Assembly: GCA_051648405.1 (NCBI GenBank)
Contig: JBOFFC010000089.1
Span: forward strand, 1-43,479
Length of the DNA: 43,479 nucleotides
Source of the DNA: JBOFFC01 sp051648405
GTDB taxonomy: Bacteria > Planctomycetota > Planctomycetia > Pirellulales > Lacipirellulaceae
Direction: 5' to 3'
The position numbers and the translations under genes are program-made. Shown in pieces: positions 19,325-27,843 of the stretch (the stretch's first letter is position 1; every line of letters begins with the position of its first letter). Under the pieces are notes generated by a model. It was given only the letters and a program-made list of their open reading frames with translations. It did not search any database and was not told where the DNA came from.

Positions 19325-19408
19325 TGGTGGGTGGAGGATTCGAACCTCCGAAGGCATATAGCCATCTGATTTACAGTCAGACCCGTTTGACCGCTTCGGT
19401 AACCCACC
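19325..19408 (-). tRNA. tRNA-Tyr (GTA)
   Basis: An 84-base class II tRNA: acceptor GGTGGGT/ACCCACC, anticodon stem CTGA/TCAG with loop CTGTAAA (anticodon GTA), a long variable arm, T-arm GGAGGTTCGAATCCTCC, discriminator A. Same place as E. coli tyrU. Confidence 0.95.
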
Positions 19409-19497
19409 GTCTGTAAACAACTACCAACAAACGGGTTACGTATGCATCCCGCTCGCCTGCTGCGCTTGCTCCGCTAGTCGCCCTGCCGTACAGGTGG

Positions 19498-19548
19498 CCC
19501 TGCACTGCCGGCTGCCCTGCACTGCCGGCTGCCCTGCTCTGCCAGCAG
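19498..19548. repeat. Three 17-bp tandem units between tRNA genes
   Basis: CCCTGCACTGCCGGCTG occurs twice head to tail (19498-19514, 19515-19531), followed by a third copy with three changes (19532-19548). It lies in the spacer between tRNA-Thr(TGT) and tRNA-Tyr. Confidence 0.75.
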
Positions 19549-19591
19549 GAGAGCGTCAACGCGACGCCGCTGGACCATCGCCCCCCCCGAG

Positions 19592-19664
19592 AGCTAGCGG
19601 AGGGACTTGAACCCACAACCTGCTGATTACAAATCAGCTGCTCTACCAATTGAGCTACGCTAGC
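19592..19664 (-). tRNA. tRNA-Thr (TGT)
   Basis: Acceptor GCTAGCG/CGCTAGC, D-arm TAGCTCAATTGGTAGAGC, anticodon stem GCTGA/TCAGC with loop TTTGTAA (anticodon TGT), T-loop GTTCAAGTC, discriminator T. It is the first gene of the tRNA-tuf unit, 31 bases after a candidate -10 box, and holds the position of thrU in E. coli. Confidence 0.95.
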
Positions 19665-19694
19665 CCAACCCTCGGAAACTTACGGGAATCGCCC

Positions 19695-19722
19695 AATATA
19701 GCGAGGCCCGGGAGGCGAACAA
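19695..19722 (-). promoter_or_regulatory. Promoter of the tRNA-tuf unit
   Basis: On the minus strand, TTGTTC (19717-19722), 16-base spacer, TATATT (19695-19700). The predicted start near 19688 is about 24 bases before the first tRNA, as expected for a stable-RNA promoter. TATATT is one of the few AT-rich hexamers in this stretch. Confidence 0.6.
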
Positions 19723-19849
19723 GGCCGTGCCCCGGAGCGCCCCGCGGAATTTCGGCTCCCAGCATCCCGGACCGGGGCGCCCGCTCGCTGGTTCGCCCCT
19801 CATCGGCGCGAATCGTGCCTACGCCCAAGCACTTCGGCGGAAGCACCGA

Positions 19850-19876
19850 GGGGTCGCACCCCGATGGCGCGACCCC
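19850..19876 (-). terminator. Hairpin downstream of the sigma factor gene
   Basis: GGGGTCGC and GCGACCCC arms (8 bp, perfect) around an 11-base loop, 44 bases after the sigma factor stop on the minus strand. There is no T-run, but its position between that gene and the tRNA-tuf promoter fits a terminator. Confidence 0.5.
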
Positions 19877-19919
19877 CCGTTCGTTCCTCTCGGATCGGTA
19901 GCTGCCGACCTCGTACGGG

Positions 19920-21584
19920 TCAGATGTCGAGCTGAACCCGCTCTTCGACTGCGGCGGCCCGCAGCTTCTCGAGCGCCCGCACCTCGATCTGCCGTACCCG
20001 CTCCTTGGTGACACCCATCTCCGCGCCGACCTGCTTGAGCGTCAGCGGCTCGCGCGAGTGATCGAGACCGAAGCGGCGGATCACGATCTGCTGCTCGCGC
20101 TCGTCGAGCCGCCGGAGGATCTTACGGATGCTCCGTTCTCGCTCGCGCTGGGCCGCTTCGCGCGACGTCGGGCTGTCGCGCGACTCCTCGACCGCCACGA
20201 ACAGCTCGTCGCTGCTCGTGCGGAACCGGTTCTGGTGCTTGTACTCGCCGGGGATCGTGCGGGCGAAGTTCTTGACGATCGCCCACGTAGCGTACGTGCT
20301 GAACTTGAACCCGCGGGCGAAGTCAAACTTCTCGATCGCCTTCATCAGCGAGACGTTCCCGTCGCTCACCAACTCGAAAAAGTTGTGCGCCGGGTTCATC
20401 CGCTTCTTGGCGATCGAGACCACGAGCCGCAGGTTCGCCCGCGCAAGGTCGTTCTTTGTCTCAACCGCCAGAGCGTGCAGGCGTTCGACCTCGTCGAGCA
20501 CCGACCCCTTGGGACGCTGTGCGTCGAGCGCTTGCCGCAGCTTGCTCGCCCGGTACTTCAGGAAGTTATACCGGCGGAACAAATGCGCTTCCTGCTCGCG
20601 CGTCAGCAGCGGCACCTCGTACAGGCTCGCCAGGTAGGCCGGCAGGTCGGTCGGGCGGCGCGTTACGCGGGCCGGCGCGTCGGAGGCCGGCATCGGCCCC
20701 AAGCATGCTTGCTCGGCCCCCTTTCGGGCGAACCGCGGGTTGGGGATGAAATCCAGCGGCAGCCGCGTCACCCGCTCGTAACGCGCTTCGGCGAGCAGTC
20801 GGTAGACCGTGGTCTTCGACTTGCCGTAGCGCTTCATGAGCCGCTCGACGGCCGTCCCCGCGAGGTGCTCGTCGAGCATCCGCTGCTTTTGGACGGCGGC
20901 CATCGGGCCCGAAGCGTCGGTGAACAGCGGCGTTTCGGGGTTTTGCTCGTCGTGCTGCCGCAGCGCGGCGCGGACCGTCTCGACCGTCCGGCCGCTGCGA
21001 TCCGCCAAATGGCGCGAGGCCTCGGCTCGGTCGAACCCCTGCGAAGCCATCCGGCGGGCGTCGGCCACGAGCTCGTTCCGCTGCTCGTGGCTGAGTTGGC
21101 TGAACTTTGCGCCACGCTCGACCCGCGACTGGTTGGCGCGGACGAACCGATCGACGCTGCTCCGCAGGAAGCCGACCCGCTTGCGACCGTCGAACACGAG
21201 CCGGCGGCTCACGAGCCCCGCCTCGCGCCAGCGGGCGATCGTCTTCGTCGAGACGTTGAACTGCTTGGCCAGGTCTTCGACCGTCAGCACTTGCTCGCCG
21301 ACCGCCTCGGCCGGCAAATCGACCGAGTCCGACAGGTCCTCGACCAGCAGCCGAAGGTCGTGGATCAGGTCGGCGCCGGCCGCCTTGTCGCGGTCGGGAC
21401 GGACCCAACCCCGGCAGCCGATCCGCTGAACGACGCGATCGACCGCGTACGACCCCCCCGGCTGAAGCTCGCCCAGGGCGCACTCGACCTCGCTGATGCG
21501 GCGCATACGCTCCTCGGGGCTCGCCGAACGGAGCTGTTCGGCGCGCAGGCGGTCGATCGAATCGATCCGGTAGGCTCGTTGCAT
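19920..21584 (-). CDS. Sigma-70 family factor with N-terminal multi-HTH half
   Basis: RNA polymerase sigma factor of 554 residues. The C-terminal half has the sigma core: a region 1.2-like helix (YLASLYEVPLLTREQEAHLF, from 317), region 2 (ARANLRLVVSIAKKR at 381-395 through FKFSTYATWAIVKNFAR at 426-442) and region 4 (RRLDEREQQIVIRRFGL at 491-507, then LTLKQVGAEMGVTKERVRQ). Region 3 is short and poorly conserved. The N-terminal ~310 residues are foreign to ordinary sigma factors. Residues 99-149 look like an excisionase/MerR-type DNA-binding helix-turn-helix (VLTVEDLAKQFNVSTKTIAR, then a wing with FDGRKRVGFLRSSVDRFV). Two more HTH-like segments are at 186-209 and 243-266. In region 2.4 the positions equal to E. 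coli Q437 and T440 are Lys and Ala, so it is unlikely to be the housekeeping factor. It lies upstream of the tRNA-tuf unit. The start is not certain. Confidence 0.92.
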   Translation of the reverse strand: MQRAYRIDSIDRLRAEQLRSASPEERMRRISEVECALGELQPGGSYAVDRVVQRIGCRGWVRPDRDKAAGADLIHDLRLLVEDLSDSVDLPAEAVGEQVLTVEDLAKQFNVSTKTIARWREAGLVSRRLVFDGRKRVGFLRSSVDRFVRANQSRVERGAKFSQLSHEQRNELVADARRMASQGFDRAEASRHLADRSGRTVETVRAALRQHDEQNPETPLFTDASGPMAAVQKQRMLDEHLAGTAVERLMKRYGKSKTTVYRLLAEARYERVTRLPLDFIPNPRFARKGAEQACLGPMPASDAPARVTRRPTDLPAYLASLYEVPLLTREQEAHLFRRYNFLKYRASKLRQALDAQRPKGSVLDEVERLHALAVETKNDLARANLRLVVSIAKKRMNPAHNFFELVSDGNVSLMKAIEKFDFARGFKFSTYATWAIVKNFARTIPGEYKHQNRFRTSSDELFVAVEESRDSPTSREAAQRERERSIRKILRRLDEREQQIVIRRFGLDHSREPLTLKQVGAEMGVTKERVRQIEVRALEKLRAAAVEERVQLDI

Positions 21585-21969
21585 CGCTGGTCAAAAGGCT
21601 CCGCTGGGGTCTTAAGGCCGCTGGGGAAAATGGGGTCGTCGCCCCGCCACCAGGTGTCCGTGGCGTCGGCGCGCACCCCTTTCGGGGTCGCCCGGCTGTT
21701 GTTGTACGCAACGCACGCTCGGGGGGTCGATGCAAAACGGGTGCTCTGCCCATTTCGTTCGGCGGTAAAGTCGCCGCATCTTGCCCATACTCCGCGGCGG
21801 GGGTGACCGGGACCTGCCGACGTGTCCTTCCTCCAACCGCAGCGCGGGCCGGGTGAACGCCGCCCCCTGTTCTAGACGATGCAACCCGCAGCGGGGTTCG
21901 CCCGGCGCGGGCTGATTACGCGCTCCGAAGCCCGCTTGACCCAACCACCGGTCCGCGAAGGGAATCGCG
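21585..21969. other. Divergent intergenic region
   Basis: 385 bases between the divergently transcribed sigma factor gene and the secreted-protein gene. It contains a short perfect hairpin with a GAAA tetraloop on the minus strand (ACCCC/GGGGT, 21675-21688). I see no convincing gene and no clear promoter hexamers, although both neighbours should start here. Confidence 0.55.
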
Positions 21970-23367
21970 ATGCCCCGCTCTGCTAGCCCACTCCGCCGCC
22001 GTGCCGCCTCGCGCCTGCTACTCGCCGGCGCCACGTTTGGCGCGGGCCCCGCGGCGCTCGGCGACGAGCCCGCCGCGCTGCTGACCCCCCGCGCCGCGGT
22101 GGGGGATTGCGCCCTGGTCGAAGTCGACGTCGAGATCGGCGGCGACCTCTACCCGCTCGCCCCCGCGGGGGCCGACCCCAAGTCGGGGACCAAGCTGCCG
22201 GTCACAATCACCGCCGAGCTCGACTACGGCCAGCGGCTGGCCGCGGTCGAGAAGGCCCCCGCCGCGGGTCGCCGCGCCCTGCGGGCCGTCACCAAGGTCG
22301 GGGCAACGATCGGCATCGGCTCGGGGAACAAGAAGACCACCGTCCGCGAGCCCCTCCGCCGGCTGGTCGCCGAGTCGCACGCCGACGGCGCGATCTACGC
22401 GACGGCTGGCGCGCTGACGCGCGACGAGCTCGACCTGCTCGACCTGCCGGGGGACCCGCTTTACGCCGACCGCCTGCTGCCGACGGTCGCCGTCGCCGAA
22501 GGGGCATCGTGGGACGTGACGGCCGAGGCGCTCGGCCCGCTGCTGGCGCTCGACGCCACGCAGCTTTGCGAGGTGAGCGCCGTCGTCACCGAGCTGCAGG
22601 CGTCGCACGCCAAGTTCCGCTTCGCGGGGGTCGTCCACGGGACCGACGAAGGGGCCGAGACGAAGCTCGACGTCCGCGGGGTCGCGCTGTTCGACCGCCG
22701 CGTCGGCTGCGTCACGCAACTGAACCTCGCGTACCACGAGGAACGCGCCGCCGGCCCCGCCACGCCGGCGATCGACACCAACACCAAACTCAACGTCCGC
22801 GTCACACCCGCTAAGGACGTCGCGTCCCTCGCCGGGGCCAAGGCCCCGACCGCTCCGGCGCGCGCCGAGGACCTGCTGCTCGAACTCGAAGGCCCCGGCG
22901 AGGCTTGGACCACCAAGCACGACCGCCTGTGGCACATCACGGCCGTCGATCGCACCAACGTTACGCTACGCCGCGTGACCGAGGCTGGCGCCACGGGGCA
23001 GATGACCTTCACGCTGCAGTCCCCCGTCCGCGCCGACCGCACGCCGACCCTGGCGACGCTCGAGCGCGACGTCCGCTACGCGCTCGACAAGAACCTGCAG
23101 CGCGTCGCCGGGTCGAGCGACTGGACCACGGCCGAGGGGCTCGCCTGCCTGGGGATCGTTTCGCAAGGGGCGATCGACGGCGCGGCGGTCGAGTGGCGGC
23201 ACTACCTGGCGTTCCCTCCGCTGGGGGGGCGCGTCGTGAGCGTCGCGACGACGATCGACGAACCCCTCGCCGCGGCGCTCGGCGACGCCGACCGCCAACT
23301 CGTCGAGTCGCTCGAGGTGGCGGCCGTCCCCGCGACCACCGGGGCACGGCCCGCGACGGTCCGCTGA
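21970..23367 (+). CDS. Secreted protein of unknown function
   Basis: I do not recognise the family. The product is 465 residues with a basic N-terminus and an alanine/leucine-rich stretch (RRRAASRLLLAGATFGAG) that could be an export signal, so periplasmic or exported location is likely. The rest has many short beta-type strands and a balanced acidic composition, with no membrane segment and no obvious catalytic motif. AAGGGA lies about seven bases before the ATG. It is divergent from the sigma factor gene and followed by the autotransporter after 226 bases, on the same strand. Base composition matches the surrounding genome. Conserved proteins of this look are common in planctomycetes. Confidence 0.75.
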   Translation: MPRSASPLRRRAASRLLLAGATFGAGPAALGDEPAALLTPRAAVGDCALVEVDVEIGGDLYPLAPAGADPKSGTKLPVTITAELDYGQRLAAVEKAPAAGRRALRAVTKVGATIGIGSGNKKTTVREPLRRLVAESHADGAIYATAGALTRDELDLLDLPGDPLYADRLLPTVAVAEGASWDVTAEALGPLLALDATQLCEVSAVVTELQASHAKFRFAGVVHGTDEGAETKLDVRGVALFDRRVGCVTQLNLAYHEERAAGPATPAIDTNTKLNVRVTPAKDVASLAGAKAPTAPARAEDLLLELEGPGEAWTTKHDRLWHITAVDRTNVTLRRVTEAGATGQMTFTLQSPVRADRTPTLATLERDVRYALDKNLQRVAGSSDWTTAEGLACLGIVSQGAIDGAAVEWRHYLAFPPLGGRVVSVATTIDEPLAAALGDADRQLVESLEVAAVPATTGARPATVR

Positions 23368-23593
23368 GGCCAAGGCGGTCGGGCCGACGCAAGTCGCCGG
23401 AGTTGCGCCGTCAAGCGCTGCGCTCGCCTCCCGCGCACGGGTTTGCCCGACCGTCAAACTCTAGTGGCGGCTCTGCGCAGAGGGCTTGGCGGACGCCTTG
23501 GGGGCTCACCCCTTCGGGACGCCGCTGCCGATCTGTTCGCTAGCCGCGCGCACGGAACGCGCCAGCGGTACGCCCACGGACTCGGGGTTGGCA

Positions 23594-26500
23594 ATGGTCG
23601 TTGTGCTCTCGCTGCGCAAGTGCGTCCCGGCCGTGGTGGCGCTGGGGCTGGGCTCACTGGGCCTCGGCTCGCTGGCCTTCGGGGCGACGTTCACCGTCAA
23701 CAGCACTGCCGACAGCGGGGCCGGGTCGTTGCGGCAGGCGATCCTCGACGCCAACGGGGCGGGGGGGGCCGACAGCATCGTCTTCAGCGGCGTGGCGGCC
23801 AGCTCGACGATCACGCTTGCCTCCCCCCTGCCGATGATCTCGGAGGGGGTCACCATCAACGGCGCGGGGGCCGCGGGCCTCACCGTCAGCGGCGCGAGCT
23901 CGCACCGCGTCTTCTTCGCCCAGACCGGGGCGGTCACGATCCAGAACCTCACCATCGCCGATGGGCGTGCCGACGGGGGCGCCGGTGGGGCCGGTCGGCG
24001 GGGCGCTGGCGGCGGCGCGCTCGGCGCCGGCGGCGCGCTGTTCGTCAATTCCGGCGCGAGCGTGACTCTTGAGAATGTTGCCCTTCAAGGCAACTCCGCG
24101 GTGGGTGGGACGGGGGGATCGGGTTCAGCCGGTCACAACAACGCCATGGGCGGCGGCGGCGGCCTCGGCGGTGACGGCGGAGGCGGCGGCAATGGCGTCG
24201 GCGGCGGGGGTGGCGGCTACTTGGGCAACGGCGGCACGGGCGGAAACTCCGGCGCCGCGGGTGGGGGAGGCCTCGTCGGCATCGGCGGGAACGGCGGCAA
24301 CCTCGGCGGTGGTGGTGGTGGTGGCACAACTACCGCGGGCACGGCCGGCGGCAACGTAACGGGGAGCCCCGGCGGCGCCGCGAACGGCGGCCGAGGGGGA
24401 GATGCCGGCGACTTCTTTGCAAGCATTAACGGCCAAGCGGGTACCGCTGGTGGCTTGGGCGGCGGCGGCGGCGGTGGCGGCGCCGGTACCCCCGGCTTTG
24501 ATCCCAGCGATCCCGGCGGCGACGGCGGTAACGGCGGAACAGGAGGTTGGGGCGGCGGCGGTGGCGGTGGCGCGTCAGGAGGGCCGAGCGCAACCCCCGG
24601 CGCTGGAGGCGACGGCGGCGCCGGTGGCCCGGGCGGAGACTTCGGCGGCGGCGGCGGCGGGGCGTTCGGCTCTGGATCTAACAATGATGGCGCCGGTGGC
24701 GGCGGCGGTTACGGCGGCGGTGGCGGCGGAGTAATGTCCGGAAACGCGGGTGACGGTGGATTTGGGGGCGGGGGTGGGGGCGGCTTTTCTTCGAGCGGGA
24801 CTGTTGGCTCCGGCGGGTTTGCAGCGGGCGGCGGGACCAACAACTCCAACGGCGACGGCAGCGGCGGCGGCGGCGGCGCGCTCGGCGGCGCGGTCTTCGT
24901 ACGCGACGGGGGCTCGATCACGCTGCGGAACACGTCGGTGAGCGGCTCGGCCGTCACCGCCGGCGCGGGTGGCGGCACCGGCGCGGGGTCGGGCCAGGCG
25001 CTCGGCACAGACCTGTTCCTCCACAACGCGACCGTGACCTACGACGTCACCGGCAGCCAGACGCTGACCCTCGACGGGGTCGCGGGCATCGGCGCCAACG
25101 ACCCGCGCAACCCCACGAGCGCCGGCGGCTCGCTGGTGAAGACCGGCGCGGGGACACTCATGCTCTCCGGCGCGAGCACCTACGGCGGCGCCACGACCGT
25201 CAGTGCCGGGCGCCTCGCCGTGAACGGCTCGCTGCTGACCCCCGTGACGGTCGACGCCGGCGGCACGCTTGGCGGCGCCGGCTCGGTCGGCGCAATCACC
25301 GTGAACGGCACGATCGCCGCGGGGAACTCGATCGGCCAGATCACGAGCACCGGCCCCTACGTCCAGAACACGGGCTCGACGATGGTCGTCGAGATCAACT
25401 CTGTCGGCACAACCCCCGGCGTCAACAACGACCACGTCAACGTGGTGGGCAACAGCGCGACGATTGGCGGCGGCACGCTCTCGGTCCTCGCCGCGCCGGG
25501 CAGCTACACCGACGGGACCGTCTACACGATCCTCTCCGCCAGCGGCGGCGTGACCGGCGCCGGCTTCGACGCGGTGATCGACGACCTGACCGGCTTCGAC
25601 GTTGTCTGGGGCTTCTTCGGCAACGACTTGCGCTTCACGCTGCAGAGCGTGTTCACGGGGACGAACTTCGCCGCGACGGCCCGGACTCCCAACGAGCGGG
25701 CGATCGCGATGGCGATCGACGGCGCGTCGCTCGGCGCGACCGGCGCCTGGGACAACGCGATCGACGACCTGTCGCTGGTGACCGGGTCGGCGCGCTGGCA
25801 GGCGCTGAACCAGTTCGGCTTCGAGCTGCTGGGGACGCAGGCGGTGATCTCCGTCCAGCAGACGGGCCTCGCCGCGCAGGGCCTCAGCCAGCAACTGGCG
25901 ATGCTTGACGCCCCCTGCTGCCCGTGCAGCGGGGGCCTTGCAACCGAGCAGTGGGTCGGCTGGACCAGCGGCTTCGGCCTGGGGGGCGCCACCCAGGGGG
26001 ACGGCAACGCCAGCGCCACCGACTACTCCTACGGCGGCACCTCGTTCGGCGCGGCCAAGACCTACGGGGGCGTCGGCGCGGTCGGCCTGTTCGGCAACTA
26101 CGCCCAGTCGCAGCTCGCGGCGGGCACGCTCGGACAGTCGATCGAGATGGACCACCTGCTGCTGGGTGGCTTCGTGAGGTGGAACGACTCGGTCGGCTAC
26201 TGGCTGGCCGCCGGCGCCGGGGGCGTGGACGACTTCGACACCCGGCGCTCGGTCGCGGTCGGCGGACCCACGTCGATGACCGGCGACGGCAGCGGCTCGC
26301 GCGCTTTGGTGTACCTCGAGCGGGGCCTCGACTTCGGCAGCTGCGCGTCGCGGCTCCAGCCGTACGCGGGCTTGCAGTACACGTTCGTGCAGCAGGACGA
26401 ATTCACGGAGAGCGGCCCGCTCGCCCTGTCGCTGGGGACGGTCGAGTACAACTCGCTGCAGACGGTGCTCGGCGCCCGCTGGGACGCCCACCGGCGCACG

Positions 26501-26764
26501 GCCGGCGGCCGCGTTTGGAACCCGGGCTTCCAAGCCGCCTGGCGGCACGAGCTGCTGGATTCGACCGCCGCGGCGCCCTTTTCACTCGACGGCGCTACCG
26601 CGACCGTTGTCGGCGCCGACCTGGGCCGCGACTGGGCGCAGCTCGGCCCGCGTGTGGCGCTGCAGTGGAGCGAGTCGCTCCGCACCTTCGCCGGCTACGA
26701 CGTGCTGCTGAACGACCAGCAGGTGTTCCACGTCGGCTCCGGCGGCGTCGAACTGCTGTGGTGA
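23594..26764 (+). CDS. Glycine-rich autotransporter with C-terminal beta-barrel
   Basis: Large surface protein, 1056 residues from the ATG at 23594; the frame is open upstream, but only this start puts a signal peptide (residues ~1-30, LRKCVPAVVALGLGSLGLGS) at the N-terminus. Next comes a beta-helix start (TFTVNSTADSGAGSLRQAIL, the common 'NSLREAI' type of extracellular beta-helices). A very glycine-rich segment of about 300 residues follows (~125-440, runs of GGGGG and GGxGG with few other residues). An autotransporter-associated strand repeat (KTGAGTLMLSGASTYGGATT) lies near 515-545. The last ~270 residues (from EQWVGWTSGFGLGG) have alternating strands of an autotransporter barrel and end GGVELLW, a terminal aromatic as in outer-membrane proteins. 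Family knowledge says type V secretion; surface adhesion is a guess. Confidence 0.88.
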   Translation: MVVVLSLRKCVPAVVALGLGSLGLGSLAFGATFTVNSTADSGAGSLRQAILDANGAGGADSIVFSGVAASSTITLASPLPMISEGVTINGAGAAGLTVSGASSHRVFFAQTGAVTIQNLTIADGRADGGAGGAGRRGAGGGALGAGGALFVNSGASVTLENVALQGNSAVGGTGGSGSAGHNNAMGGGGGLGGDGGGGGNGVGGGGGGYLGNGGTGGNSGAAGGGGLVGIGGNGGNLGGGGGGGTTTAGTAGGNVTGSPGGAANGGRGGDAGDFFASINGQAGTAGGLGGGGGGGGAGTPGFDPSDPGGDGGNGGTGGWGGGGGGGASGGPSATPGAGGDGGAGGPGGDFGGGGGGAFGSGSNNDGAGGGGGYGGGGGGVMSGNAGDGGFGGGGGGGFSSSGTVGSGGFAAGGGTNNSNGDGSGGGGGALGGAVFVRDGGSITLRNTSVSGSAVTAGAGGGTGAGSGQALGTDLFLHNATVTYDVTGSQTLTLDGVAGIGANDPRNPTSAGGSLVKTGAGTLMLSGASTYGGATTVSAGRLAVNGSLLTPVTVDAGGTLGGAGSVGAITVNGTIAAGNSIGQITSTGPYVQNTGSTMVVEINSVGTTPGVNNDHVNVVGNSATIGGGTLSVLAAPGSYTDGTVYTILSASGGVTGAGFDAVIDDLTGFDVVWGFFGNDLRFTLQSVFTGTNFAATARTPNERAIAMAIDGASLGATGAWDNAIDDLSLVTGSARWQALNQFGFELLGTQAVISVQQTGLAAQGLSQQLAMLDAPCCPCSGGLATEQWVGWTSGFGLGGATQGDGNASATDYSYGGTSFGAAKTYGGVGAVGLFGNYAQSQLAAGTLGQSIEMDHLLLGGFVRWNDSVGYWLAAGAGGVDDFDTRRSVAVGGPTSMTGDGSGSRALVYLERGLDFGSCASRLQPYAGLQYTFVQQDEFTESGPLALSLGTVEYNSLQTVLGARWDAHRRTAGGRVWNPGFQAAWRHELLDSTAAAPFSLDGATATVVGADLGRDWAQLGPRVALQWSESLRTFAGYDVLLNDQQVFHVGSGGVELLW

Positions 26765-26775
26765 CGCGCCTCGGC

Positions 26776-27345
26776 TTACGCGCTGGCTTGCGCGTGCCAC
26801 AGCGAGCGGTCGTCAGTAACGCCGTGGAGTGCGCGGGCGATCTGGGCTGTCCGGGTGAGCGCCTCGCGCAGCGCGGCGCCCCACGGGCCTTCCTCGGCGC
26901 GCCGTAGGCCTCCGCGCGCGAGCGCGATCGCCGGGTCCTCCCCCGGCGCCAGGGGCTCGGCGGGAAGGCGGTCGTAGTACGCGCGGAACGTCGTCGTCGC
27001 CGCGAAGAACGGCCGCATTTCTTGCTCGTCGGCGAGCGCAGCCTGGAGCCGCAGGCAGGCGTGCTCGTGGACCTTGGGCGCCGGCGTTGTGCCGCCGAGT
27101 CCCCAGTCGAGCAGCCGCAAGCTCTCGGGCCCTTCGCACAGGGCGTGGCACGCCTCGTGCAGGACCATCTGCGCGAGGGAGTCGTCGGGGTCGAGTGTCT
27201 CGGGCGTGCCGATGGTCAGCACCCCGTCGCCGTTCCACGAGGCGTTGACCTCGGCGCTGCGCTCGACCCGCATCCCCATCCGCGCGGCCGCGTGCAGCCA
27301 CACCAGCGACAAAGGGTCGTCGTACTTCTTGTCGATGCTGCGCAC
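26776..27345 (-). CDS. HExxH-motif protein of unknown function
   Basis: A 189-residue protein with a zincin-like HEACH motif at 63-67 inside a hydrophobic-then-acidic context (AQMVLHEACHALCEGPES). HExxH is the zinc-binding motif of many metallopeptidases, and HACHAL-type helices are typical of them. A third metal ligand is not clear; H93 and E94 in PKVHEHACLRLQ are candidates. There is no signal peptide, so it is probably cytoplasmic. The start is a GTG. The gene follows cutA on the same strand by 15 bases and so is probably translated from the same message. Its stop is 11 bases from that of the convergent autotransporter. Peptidase activity is inference from the motif. Confidence 0.75.
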   Translation of the reverse strand: MRSIDKKYDDPLSLVWLHAAARMGMRVERSAEVNASWNGDGVLTIGTPETLDPDDSLAQMVLHEACHALCEGPESLRLLDWGLGGTTPAPKVHEHACLRLQAALADEQEMRPFFAATTTFRAYYDRLPAEPLAPGEDPAIALARGGLRRAEEGPWGAALREALTRTAQIARALHGVTDDRSLWHAQASA

Positions 27346-27360
27346 GCGATCGATCGGCGG

Positions 27361-27678
27361 TCAGGTTTCTGGAGCAAGCGCGTCGGCGACCCACGCGGCG
27401 TAGGCCGGCAGCGCGTGCGTGACGGGGGTGGCGATCACCTCGGGGGTCTCGTAGCTGTGCAGACTGACGACCGCCGCACAGAGTGCGTCCCAGCGATCGG
27501 GGCCGGTCTTCGCGGTGACGAGCCATTCGTCGGCCGACTCGACCTTACCCTGCCAGCGGTAGAGGCTGCGGATCGGCCCGGCGACCTGCGCGCAGGCGGC
27601 CAGCCGCCGCTCGACGAGCGCCGTGGCGATGGCCTCGGCCAGTTCGCGGGTGGGGGTCGTGATCGAAGCGACGAGCAT
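27361..27678 (-). CDS. cutA: CutA1 divalent-cation tolerance protein
   Basis: Small trimeric protein of the CutA1 family, 105 residues, the family length. The typical opening VASITTPTRELAEAIATALVERRLAACAQV is clear when read in parts: TTPTRELAEAIA, then LVERRLAACAQV. The middle SLYRWQGKVESADEWLVTAKT is the classic CutA core, and HSYETPEVIATPV closes it. CutA was linked to copper tolerance in E. coli, but the family's true role is unsettled. First gene of a two-gene minus-strand unit with the HExxH protein. Confidence 0.95.
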   Translation of the reverse strand: MLVASITTPTRELAEAIATALVERRLAACAQVAGPIRSLYRWQGKVESADEWLVTAKTGPDRWDALCAAVVSLHSYETPEVIATPVTHALPAYAAWVADALAPET

Positions 27679-27843
27679 CGGGCGAACCTCGCGCGGCCGT
27701 GATCGTTCCTGGGGGCGTTGAGCGTACCACGGAGGCAGGCCCCCCGCGCAAAGGCGAGCCGGCGCGTTTGGGGGCTAGGCGGCGCGGCGGTTCTGCCCGA
27801 GGCTCGCTGCTCCCGCCCCGTCCCCTCGCTCGGCGCCCGCCAC

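Noticed and set aside
23486..23593. Upstream start of the autotransporter frame
   Set aside because: It would place ~36 residues before the signal peptide and destroy the export signal; the ATG at 23594 is better.
24100..24860. Repeat-rich segment considered as a CRISPR array or minisatellite
   Set aside because: The repetition is codon-level GGC/GGT glycine runs inside an open frame, without regular spacers.
24575..26548. 657-codon minus-strand frame, and a proline-rich frame at 24217-24684
   Set aside because: Both are shadows of the autotransporter; the proline runs are simply the complement of its glycine codons.
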